DNA of 64,000 bases from JANNNF01 sp040385825 (GTDB taxonomy: Bacteria; Pseudomonadota; Alphaproteobacteria; Rhodobacterales; Rhodobacteraceae). The stretch spans positions 248,001 through 312,000 of the forward strand of contig JAZKGQ010000006.1 of NCBI GenBank assembly GCA_040385825.1, in the 5' to 3' direction. How positions within the stretch are numbered: the stretch's first letter is position 1; the number at the start of each line of letters is the position of its first letter. Shown here piece by piece: positions 1-10,100 of this stretch. Below the pieces are notes generated by a model. It worked only from the letters and a program-made list of their open reading frames with translations. It ran no database searches and was not told the origin of the DNA. Both the position numbers and the translations under genes were made by a program.

Positions 1-1216
1 GCAGGACGGCGCGCCGCTGGACGTGACCCGCGCCTACCGGCTGGATACCGCCCGCGTGGTGTCGCTGGTCGGCATGGACATTCCCGAGGCGGACCAGCGC
101 GCCACGCTGACCGCGCTTGGCTTCACCCTGAACGGCGATATGGCCACCCCGCCGACATGGCGCCCCGATGTGCTGGGCGAGGCGGATCTGGTCGAGGAAG
201 TCGCCCGCATCGCCAGCCTGTCGCGCCTGCAAGGCACCCCGCTGCCCCGTGCCCTGCCCGGCGTGCCGCGCCCGATCCTGACGCCGCTGCAAACCCGCGA
301 ACGGTCCGCCCGCCGCACCATCGCGGCTCTGGGCTACAACGAATGCGTCACCTACAGCTTCATCGACCAGGCCGCCGCAACCCTGTTCGGCGGGGGCACC
401 GATGCTGTCCGCGTCGATAACCCGATCTCGTCGGAAATGTCGCATCTGCGGCCCGACCTGCTGCCGGGCCTGCTGCGCGCCGCCGCCCGCAATCAGGCGC
501 GCGGCTTTGCCGACATGGCATTGTTCGAGGTGGGGCCGGTGTTTCAGGGCGGCGAACCCGGCGAGCAGCATCTGCAAGCCACCGGCCTGCTGATCGGCCA
601 CACCGCCCCGCGCGACCCGCACGCCGCCCGCCGCACCGTCGATGTGTTCGACGCCAAGGCAGATGCCGAGGCGGTGCTGGCCGCCATCGGTGCCCCCGCC
701 CGCGTGCAGATCACCCGCAAGCTGGCGGCGTGGTGGCATCCGGGGCGGTCCGGCGTGATCGGGCTTGGCCCGAACGTGATGGCCACCTTTGGCGAGGTGC
801 ATCCCCGCGTGCTGGCCGCGATGGATGTGAAAGGCCCCGCCGTCGCCTTCACCGTGCTGGTGGCCAATGTGCCGCTGCCCAAGGTCAAGACCCCGACCCG
901 GCCCGCCCTTGCACTGTCCGACCTTCAGGCCGTTGAGCGTGACTTTGCCTTTGTCGTCGACAAGGGTGTGGAAACCCTGACCGCCGTGAATGCCGCCGCG
1001 GGGGTGGACAAGGCGCTGATTGAATCGGTCCGCGTGTTCGACCAGTTCACCGGCGACAAGGCCGAGGCCCAGATGGGCGCGGGCAAGAAATCCATCGGCC
1101 TGACCGTGCGCCTGCAACCGCAGGACAAGACCCTGACCGAGGCCGAGATCGAGGCCGTCAGCGCCCGCATCGTCGAGAAAGTGTCGAAAGCCACCGGCGG
1201 GACGCTGCGGGGGTAA
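1..1216 (+). CDS. pheT: Phenylalanine--tRNA ligase beta subunit, 3' part (5' end outside window)
   Basis: This is the C-terminal half (about 405 residues, in frame from base 2) of the beta chain of phenylalanyl-tRNA synthetase, a cytoplasmic alpha2-beta2 enzyme that charges tRNA-Phe. The visible part starts in the B5 domain (YRLDTARVVSLVG), runs through the catalytic-like core (GYNECVTYSF, NPISSEMSHLRP) and ends in the ferredoxin-fold anticodon-binding domain (LQAVERDFAFVVD, then KSIGLTVRLQPQDKTLT). The family is usually near 800 residues, so roughly half is missing to the left, where pheS would be expected further upstream. The stop is TAA at 1214-1216, followed by a strong hairpin. The assignment is secure from motif order. 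Confidence 0.95.
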   Translation, partial: QDGAPLDVTRAYRLDTARVVSLVGMDIPEADQRATLTALGFTLNGDMATPPTWRPDVLGEADLVEEVARIASLSRLQGTPLPRALPGVPRPILTPLQTRERSARRTIAALGYNECVTYSFIDQAAATLFGGGTDAVRVDNPISSEMSHLRPDLLPGLLRAAARNQARGFADMALFEVGPVFQGGEPGEQHLQATGLLIGHTAPRDPHAARRTVDVFDAKADAEAVLAAIGAPARVQITRKLAAWWHPGRSGVIGLGPNVMATFGEVHPRVLAAMDVKGPAVAFTVLVANVPLPKVKTPTRPALALSDLQAVERDFAFVVDKGVETLTAVNAAAGVDKALIESVRVFDQFTGDKAEAQMGAGKKSIGLTVRLQPQDKTLTEAEIEAVSARIVEKVSKATGGTLRG

Positions 1217-1228
1217 TATCCGGGGAAC

Positions 1229-1261
1229 GGGCGCGATTTGGCTGTCGGCCAGATCGCGCCC
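1229..1261 (+). terminator. Hairpin downstream of pheT
   Basis: A 9-bp perfect stem (GGGCGCGAT at 1229-1237 with ATCGCGCCC at 1253-1261) has an inner TGGC/GCCA extension. It lies 13 bases after the pheT stop. No T-tract follows, so it may be a Rho-independent-like terminator or a 3'-end stabilising hairpin. Confidence 0.4.
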
Positions 1262-1384
1262 CCGTCGCCACCGGCCTTGAACCGATAACAACTGCGTGAA
1301 CGCCGCGGATGCGCAGAAAATCCCTGCCGCATCCGGCGCGCGGCATCCTATGCTGGGTCAGTCTTTCCAGCGAGGAGCCAGAAA

Positions 1385-1831
1385 TTGACCCTGTCCAATA
1401 CATTTGTCAAAAGCCTGACCCTGGGCCTGCTGCTGGCGGGCAGCATGGCCTATGCCAAGGGCGAACGCACCGATCCCGATGCAAAGGCGCGCGCCGTCGT
1501 GATGCAGGCGGTGGCCGCCAACACCAAGATCCTGGGCGACATGGCCAGCGGCAAGACCGCGTTTGACGCCGCCGCCGCCGAGGCGGCCAAGGCGGCTCTG
1601 GTCGAGGCCAGCGCCAAGGCCCCCGTCGCGTTCAAGATGCAGGGCGCCGCCGATCCGGCCTCCGAGGCCAAGCCCGAAGTCTGGACCAACTGGGAAGATT
1701 TCGTGAAAAAAGCCAATGGGCTGGCCGCCGCCGCAACCGCGATCGACGCCTCCACGCTGGACGGGGTCAAGGCCGGGGTGGGCGGCGTGGGCGGCACCTG
1801 CAAGGATTGCCACACCACTTACCGGATGTAG
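1385..1831 (+). CDS. Cytochrome c' (class II cytochrome c)
   Basis: This 148-residue protein is a periplasmic c-type cytochrome. A signal peptide is visible (basic start, hydrophobic LTLGLLLAGSMAYA, cleavage likely after A24). The haem-binding motif CKDCH lies at residues 139-143, right at the C-terminus, as in four-helix-bundle class II cytochromes c', which bind NO and may protect against nitrosative stress. The start is TTG at 1385 with an AGGAG about 10 bases upstream; ATG codons upstream in this frame are closed by stops and the next internal ATG would remove the signal peptide. It stands alone between pheT and the convergent I78 genes, with a hairpin at the end. The precise physiological role is inferred from the family only. 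Confidence 0.9.
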   Translation: MTLSNTFVKSLTLGLLLAGSMAYAKGERTDPDAKARAVVMQAVAANTKILGDMASGKTAFDAAAAEAAKAALVEASAKAPVAFKMQGAADPASEAKPEVWTNWEDFVKKANGLAAAATAIDASTLDGVKAGVGGVGGTCKDCHTTYRM

Positions 1832-1837
1832 GCCCCC

Positions 1838-1860
1838 TGCCCCGGCCTTATGCCGGGGCA
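1838..1860. terminator. Bidirectional hairpin between convergent genes
   Basis: A 9-bp perfect stem (TGCCCCGGC at 1838-1846, GCCGGGGCA at 1852-1860) with a 5-base loop lies between the ends of the cytochrome c' gene and the convergent I78 gene. There is no long T-tract on either side. Confidence 0.5.
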
Positions 1861-1866
1861 ACCCCC

Positions 1867-2154
1867 TCAGCCGCAGGTCACGCGGTCGATGCGTCCGGCG
1901 CTGTTCAGCCAGATGTTCAGCCGGGCGGCGGAATAATCCATCGTCACCGCCATGTCCGGCTCGATGATGCGCAGCGGCCCGGCAAAGCGCATGGTCTGCA
2001 ACACCGCAGAGGGCTGGCCCACCAGCCCCTGCAACCCTGACGCCCCGCAGGCATCTTCGGGCGCGGGCGTCACGCCGCCCCCACCAGTGGGCAACGGCAC
2101 CACCACACAGGCGGCAAGCGCAAGACAGGCTGCCGACATCAACACAGCACGCAT
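1867..2154 (-). CDS. I78-family peptidase inhibitor lipoprotein (copy 1 of 3)
   Basis: This 95-residue lipoprotein has a short signal peptide ending in a lipobox (CLALAAC, Cys at residue 16). The mature part carries the I78 inhibitor pattern: an early Cys with a GLVGQP-type turn, then RIIEPDMAVTMDY, RLNIWLNSAGRI and a terminal CG. I78 proteins are small serine-protease inhibitors with one disulfide that act in the periplasm or outside the cell. It is the last of three adjacent paralogues on this strand (2864 down to 1867), which are probably co-transcribed. The target protease is unknown. Confidence in the family is good; the inhibitor role is from family knowledge. Confidence 0.8.
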   Translation of the reverse strand: MRAVLMSAACLALAACVVVPLPTGGGGVTPAPEDACGASGLQGLVGQPSAVLQTMRFAGPLRIIEPDMAVTMDYSAARLNIWLNSAGRIDRVTCG

Positions 2155-2172
2155 GGGAACACCTTTCGCGGA

Positions 2173-2457
2173 TCACCCGCAGCTAAGCGCCGTGATCCTG
2201 TCACGGCCATCCAGAATGACATTCAGGCGACGGTCACTGTAGTCTTCGGTCACGGCATCGCCGGGGCGCAAGATGCGAACGCTACGGTCCAGGGGTTGCG
2301 GCGGCAAAGCGCCGATAGTGTCGCCGATCAACCCGATCAGCCGGTCCGCCCCGCAGCGCACCAGCGGCGTGCCGGGTGTCGGCACCAGACCCTGCACGCA
2401 ACCCGCCAGAAGGATCGCCAGAAGGGTGGGGGAAAGCCCCGCCAGTCCTGTCCTCAT
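2173..2457 (-). CDS. I78-family peptidase inhibitor lipoprotein (copy 2 of 3)
   Basis: This 94-residue protein is a paralogue of its two neighbours. It has a signal peptide with a lipobox (AILLAGC) and the I78 core: C-x3-RLIGLIG, SVRILRPGDAVTEDY, RLNVILDGRDRI and a terminal SCG. The start at 2457 places the basic/hydrophobic signal directly at the N-terminus; the longer open frame upstream adds an unlikely arginine-rich extension. It lies 18 bases from copy 1. The exposed reactive loop of I78 inhibitors is around the region between the two Cys residues, and it differs between the three copies, which could mean different protease targets (inference). Confidence 0.75.
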   Translation of the reverse strand: MRTGLAGLSPTLLAILLAGCVQGLVPTPGTPLVRCGADRLIGLIGDTIGALPPQPLDRSVRILRPGDAVTEDYSDRRLNVILDGRDRITALSCG

Positions 2458-2498
2458 GCCCCGCGCTCCCTCTGCTGTTCCAACGGTCGCCCCCCGCC

Positions 2499-2864
2499 TC
2501 ACCCACAATCAATCCGCCGGATGGTGCCTGCGCCGTCCACCGCGACATTGATCCGCTGTGCAACGTATTCCTGCGTCACCAGTTCCCCCGGAGCGATGAT
2601 CCGCACCGGGCCCGTCAGCGCGACAGTGCGCAGATTGCCCGCCGACTGGCCTATGAGCCCCTGCAAACCCGCCGCCTTGCAGGTGTCAGGTTCCTTGTCC
2701 ACAAAGCCCGGCGTCAGATCGGCCGGCGCGCCACCGGGCGGCGCAGAAACCGGCGGCCCCAGAAAACGGGGCGGCGTGATGGCCGGATCGCGCCCCCTTG
2801 CACACCCGCCGGCCATCGCGGCCCAGACCACACCAAACACCACCATCACAGATACAGCCTTCAT
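2499..2864 (-). CDS. I78-family peptidase inhibitor lipoprotein (copy 3 of 3, longer N-terminus)
   Basis: This 121-residue protein is the first gene of the tandem I78 set. The N-terminus is a hydrophobic signal (AVSVMVVFGVVWAAMAGGC) with a lipobox Cys at residue 21, followed by a proline-rich linker of about 40 residues absent from the other two copies. The I78 core then follows: TCKAAGLQGLIGQ, VRIIAPGELVTQEY, RINVAVDGAGTI and a terminal DCG. Start 2864 was chosen because the signal begins there. Its 3' end slightly overlaps the reading region upstream of copy 2. It is divergent from the formaldehyde dehydrogenase gene, and the 77-base gap must hold both promoters. Confidence 0.75.
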   Translation of the reverse strand: MKAVSVMVVFGVVWAAMAGGCARGRDPAITPPRFLGPPVSAPPGGAPADLTPGFVDKEPDTCKAAGLQGLIGQSAGNLRTVALTGPVRIIAPGELVTQEYVAQRINVAVDGAGTIRRIDCG

Positions 2865-2941
2865 CTTGCGTCGTTTCCCGCGTTGCATTTCTTGCATGTT
2901 TCGCACAGGTTTGCCGCGCAACCAAAGGGGAAGGATTCACC

Positions 2942-4072
<1,131 letters not shown>

Positions 4073-4094
4073 CAGCTACGGCTCTGGCCAAGGC

Positions 4095-4126
4095 AAAAGG
4101 GGCGGCGCATCTGCGCCGCCCCTTTT
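4095..4126. terminator. Strong bidirectional Rho-independent terminator
   Basis: A 15-base stem (AAAAGGGGCGGCGCA at 4095-4109, matching 4112-4126) ends in TTTT on both strands. It sits between the + strand dehydrogenase and the convergent end of the giant RTX gene and would serve both. Confidence 0.85.
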
Positions 4127-4151
4127 CATTCGTACCGCCCAAGGACGCGGA

Positions 4152-7100
4152 TCACCCGATCAGGGTGTCCGCCACAATCACGATCTGGCTGTGGGTCAGG
4201 GTATAGTTGGTCGACAGGTCGGCAATCATCACCGCCGCCCCTGCGCCATTGCCATCGGCATCGAACCACAGCGTGTCATCCGTGGTGCGGAAGACGAAGA
4301 AGTCATCCGCATCCTGCGCCGCATTGGTGGTGCCGGACGCAAAATTCGCCGCCAGCAATGCCCCTTCCAACCCTTCCAGCCCAAAGCCGCTGGCCGAGAA
4401 CTGGAAACTGTCATCGGCATCAAACGCCTTGATGAAGTCCCCTCCCTCGGTGGCACTGGAATAGACCATGACATCGGCACCGGCAGACCCGACCAGCGTG
4501 TCGGCCCCTGCGCCCCCGATCAGGGTGTCATCGCCGGCAAGGCTCTGCAACTGATCATCGCCGTCGCCGCCGACCAGCAGGTTGTCATTGGTGCTACCCA
4601 CCAGCGTATCGTCCTGCGCCGATCCGATCACCCCTTCGACCGAGGTATAGACATCGCCCGCCGCCTCGCCGGTGTTCGCGGCCGCATTGCGCAGCGACAC
4701 CTTCACGCCGATGGCCGCATCCGCATAGGATGCCACGTCGAACCCGCTGCCGCCGGTCAGAACGTCACGGCCTGCGCCGCCCATCAGCGTGTCATTGCCC
4801 GCATCGCCAAGCAGAGTGTCATTGCCGACACCCCCGCTGACCAGATCGTCGCCATCCGCCCCGCGCAGGCTGTCAGTGCCCAGTCCGCCCGCCAGCACGT
4901 CATTGCCCGCCGACCCCGATTTGACCTCGGACACCACGTTGGTAACGGTGATGGTAAAGGTCTGATCGAACGTCGCCCCAGACCCGTCAGTGACCCGGAC
5001 TGTCACCTGGTGGCTGGCGTTCAGTTCAAAATCGATCAGCGTCCGGTCCGCAACTTCCAGTCGGTTGCCGTTCAGCACGAACCGCCCGCCCGCCGTGTCC
5101 AGCAGGGTAAAGGTCGAAACTTCGCCGGTGTCGGGGTCAACCGATGTCAGCCGCCCGACCAGATAACCCACGGCCATCACCTCGGGCACGACGGTCCGCG
5201 ACAGACGGATCGCCGTCGGGGCATCGTTCTGCCCGGTCAGGGTATAGGATGTGCCGCCTGCCACCGTGTCGGTGCCATCGCTGACACTGTAGGTCAGCGA
5301 CACCTCTCCTGCCACATTGGCGGCCTGGGTGATCGTCCAGGTGCCATCGCCATTGTCGACCACCGTCCCCGACGAGGCTGTCAGCCCCTGCACCGTCAGC
5401 ATGTCGCCTTCGGCGTCGCTGAACCCGATCAGCAGATCGGCCGCCGACACGGTATAGGCCGTGTCCTCGGTGCCCGCCGCCAGTACCGCTGTCGCCGCCC
5501 CGGTCGGGGCGTCGTTCACGGCACTGACCGTGTAGGACTGCGACCCCGCCANNNNNNNNNNNNNNNNNNNNNNNNNNNNNNNNNNNNNNNNNNNNNNNNN
5601 NNNNNNNNNNNNNNNNNNNNNNNNNNNNNNNNNNNNNNNNNNNNNNNNNNNTCGGCAAAGCCCGCCAGCAGATCCGCCGCCGACACGGTATAGGCCGTGT
5701 CCTCGGTCCCCGCCGCCAGCACCGCCGTCGCGGCCCCGGTCGGGGCGTCGTTCACGGCACTGACCGTGTAGGACTGCGACCCCGCCACCGACAGCGTGCC
5801 GTCGGTGACTGTGTAGCTCAGCGTGACCGCGCCGTTGAAGTTGGCCGTCGGGGTGATGGTCCAGCTGCCGTCCATGTTCATGGCCGCCGTGCCGTTGCTG
5901 GCCGTCAGCCCGGTGACAGACAGGCTGTCGCCATCGACATCGGCAAAGCCCGCCAGCAGATCCGCCGCCGACACGGTATAGGCCGTGTCCTCGGCCCCCG
6001 CCGCCAGTACCGCCGTCGCCGCACCGGTCGGGGCGTCGTTCACGGCACTGACGGTCAGGCTGACGCTGCCGGTTGCGGTCAGGCCATGCGCGTCAGTGAC
6101 GGTATAGCTGAACGAGGCCGGGCCGTTGAAGTTGGCGGTCGGCGTGAAGGTCACGTTGCCGTTCAGCAGGCTGACCGTGCCGCCCACCGGCGCACTGACC
6201 CCCGTGACCGTCAGCGTATCGCCCAGCCCCGTATCGGCATCGGTATCATTGGCGGCCAGCGTGGCGGCCACGATCACGATGCTGCCGTCCTCGGCAACCG
6301 TCAGGCCGGTATCGGCCACCGCCACCGGCGCGTCATTCAGCACCGTTTCGATGGCCACGGCGCTGCCTGCGCCAAAGCGGATGAACTCGACCCCGGTCAG
6401 GCTGTCGATGTCGCCGGATTCGGTCTGGCCCGTGGTGCGGTTCAGGAAGGTGTAGGTGCCCGCGTTGAAGGCGATGGTGTAATCCGTCCAGGCCCCCGAC
6501 AGCACGGCCGAGTCGATATCCGACCCGCCGGTGATGGTATCGCTGCCGGCACCGCCCACCAGCAGGTCGTTCTGCGACCCGCCCGAGATGAAATCGTCCC
6601 CCGCGCCACCAAAGATCTCATCATTGCCAGACCCGCCCGACAAGGTGTCGTCGCCGGTGTTGCCAAGGATGCTGTCGTCATTGGCCGTGCCGATGATGGT
6701 GCCATCGGACCCGCCCACCACGGCGAACACTTCGTCCGCCCCGGTGACCGAGATGGTGATGACCTGGGTCCGGGCCACGCCGGCATCATCCGTCAGGGTG
6801 ACGGTGAAGGTGTCGGTGCCGTTGGACCCGGTGGCCAGCGCCTGCGTGGCAGCAAGGCTGTCGTTCAGGGTATAGGTCCAGACCCCGGCGGTGGTGATCG
6901 CCAGCGCGCCGTACAGACCCGCGCCGCCGCCTGTCCATTCCGGGGTATCGCCGGTGTCAACGTCAGTTGCCGTCAGGGTGCCGGTCGCGGTGGTGGCCGG
7001 GTTGGGTACGGTGCTGCCCGTGCCTGCCTCGGTCACCGCGCCAAGGGCGGCGGCGGTGTTGGAGGTGATCACCGGCGCATCATTGGTGCCGTTGATGGTC

Positions 7101-10100
7101 AGCCTGACAACCTGCGTGGCGGTCGCCCCCTGGGCATCCGTCACCGTGGCGGTGAAGGTTTCGGTGATCACGTCGGCTTCGGTCAGGCTGTTTGCCAGGG
7201 CGGCGTCCAGCGTGAAGGTCCAGCCCCCGTTGGCCGCCAGCACGAAGCTGCCATAGGCCGAGGTGTCGGGCGTGGACCAGACCAGCGTAGAAGTTTCGCC
7301 CGCATCGGCATCTGTCGCGGTCAGCAGCCCGCTGGCAACGGCAGTGCCTGCCACGATGCCAAGGCTGCGTTCGCCGCCTTCCTCTACCGTGCCTGCATTG
7401 CCGCCGATGGCCGTGGTGATCACCGGCAGGTCATTGGTGCCGGTGACGGTGATCGTGATGGTCTGGCTGGCAGAGCCGCCATTCCCGTCGATGACCGTCG
7501 CCGTGTAGACCTGGGTCGCAGACTGCCCCAGCCCAAGGGCCAGCGTGTCCGCATCCGTGGCGGCAAGGGTATAGGCCCATGCGCCGGTCATCGCATTGAT
7601 TGCCATGGTGCCATAGGTGTCCGGCCCCGAAACCGACCAGACCAGCGTGTCACCTTCGGCATCGGTTGCCACCAGCAGCCCCGACGCTGCGGGCCGCAAT
7701 CCGTTTGCCACGTCAAAGGCAACCGTCGCCGCCGCGTTGGCAGTCTGCTCGCCGCTGAACACCGGGCGGTCCAGCAGGTCCGCGACGCCGGCCGCCGTCA
7801 TTGCGTCCACAATGGCCACAAGGATCGGCGAGCCTGCGCCGAACCGGTCGGTCAAGCCCAGGCTGTTGAGGTTGCCCAGCAGATTGTCATGCAGCGATTG
7901 CAGCCGGTCCGGCTGGCCATCCGGGGTGTAGAAGGCCCCGTCCGGCTGATACTTGACGGTGATGTCGGTCAGCGGTTGACCGCCGTCCAGCAGATATTCG
8001 GCGTAGGCAAGGCCAAGATAGGCAAAGGCCTGATTCAGGGCCACGTCGTAGTAGTTGTTCCCCGCGACATAGCCGTCATCAAGGAAATCCCAGACCTGCG
8101 CAATCGCCTCGGCCTGTGTCGCCCCTGCCGGCAGCGCGGCACGTACATTGGCCAGCACGGCATCGATCGCGGTCGGATCGGCGCCCAGATCCGGGCCGAT
8201 CAGGGCATCCAGATTGATCGTCGGCTCGAACCCGTTCGGCATCACCGGGTTGCTGCCCGCTTCGGTGACATTGGCAAGGGTCCGTTCGGTGAACACCCCA
8301 CCGACCTGCGGCCCACCTGCGATCACAGGCAGATCGTTGGTGCCAGTAACGGTGATTGTCAGTGTCGCCGTATCGGTGGCCCCATCGGGGTCTGTGACGG
8401 TATAGGTGAAGTCTTCCGTCACCACCTCGCCCTGTGACAACCCGTTGGTGGCGGCGCTGTCGTTGTTCAGCGTGTAGGTCCAGCTGCCATCGGCGGCCAG
8501 CACAAGGCTGCCATAGGTGCCCGCCAGCGCCGCCCCGGCCGTCACGCTGGCGCTGCCAAAGCTTGCCCCCGACACGACCAGTTCGCCGGCATCCGCCACC
8601 GGGTACAGATCCGGGTCGGTGTCGTTGGTCAGCACATTGCCGGACGCGCTGCTGTCGCCTGCCAGACTTCCGGCTTCGACCACCGGGTCGGTGCCGTTTG
8701 CATCATCCACCCCGACCGGAGCCGAGTTGACGCGCACGAACATCGTGTCGCGCAGCAGTTCGGCACCGGTGCGGGTGCTGGCAACGACGCTGACCTGATA
8801 ATGGCCCGGTTCGGTCGGATCAAAGGTCGCCCCCATGACCGACATGAATTCAAGGTTCAGCGATTGCTGGAACAGATCGCCAGCAAGGAACGTATTCCCG
8901 GAACCCGATCCGAAGGCGGTGTCATAGGCGGCAGCCACCTGTTGCAGGGTAAAGCTGAACACCTCGGCAAAGCCGTCTGCCCCCTGTTTCGAGATGGCAA
9001 AGCGATACCCCAGATCGGCCAGCGTGCCGCCGTTGTCATCGGTGTCCGCCGCGATGGACAGGTTGATGTTCCAGCGGGCATAGCCATCGTCGGCGGACGA
9101 CGAGGTTTCATTGTCGGTGCCCAGGGCCGCGCCCGCAGGCACCACGAAGGTCCGCCCGGTTGCATCGGCCTCGTCCAGCGGGGCGGTGCCCTGCAGGCGC
9201 ATGACGGTGCTGAGGCCCAGTTCCACCCCCGGCGCGTCGGCGGCATCGGTGGCCACGACAAAGCCGGTGCCCTGAATGCCCGTGCCCAACACAAGATCGG
9301 TCGTGCCCGGTTTCAACGCGGAATCGTCCAGCGTGGCGTTGGTGGTGATGGTATCGACATCCGCCACCGGGGCCACCGTCACCGCGATGGTGGCGCTGTC
9401 CGAAAGGCCCAGAGCGTCGGTCACGGTATAGGTGATCGTGGCGGCGCCAAAGAAGTTGGCCGCCGGGGTAAAGGTGATCACCGTCCCCAGCACAGACACC
9501 GTGCCCTGCGCCGGGTCGACAGTCGGGGTCACGGTCAGCACATCGCCTGCGTCGCGGTCTGCGGTCAGCCTTGCCACGTCGATGGTGATGGGCCCGGCGT
9601 CTTCGGTCGCGGTCGCGGTGGTGCCTTGCGCATCGGGCGTGTCATTCGCGCCTGTGACGTTGACGGTCAGGGTGCTGCTGGTGACAACCCCTGCGCTGTC
9701 GGTCACCGACACGTCGAACACATCGGACACCGGCCCCACGGGCCGCGCATTCACCGCTGCCGCGTTGACGACATAGGTATAGGTGCCATCGGCATTCACC
9801 GTCAGCGTGCCAAAGTCACCCACGCCGCTTTGCCCCATGGCCAGCCCGTAGGTCAGGTCGTCACTGGCATCCAGATCGGCCCCGTCCAGCGTGCCGGTCA
9901 GGTCGGCAAAGCTGTCAACCGCCGCCGTATCCGCCACCGACAATCCGGTTTCCGCAGTCAGCGTCGGCGCATCATTGGTGCCCGTCAGGGTGATGGTCAC
10001 CGTGGTCGTGTCGGTATTGGTCAGGGTGGCAGAGTCATCCTGAACACTGATCGTATAGGTCAGGATCAGGGTTTCCCCCGCCGCAAGGAAATCGACCGAG

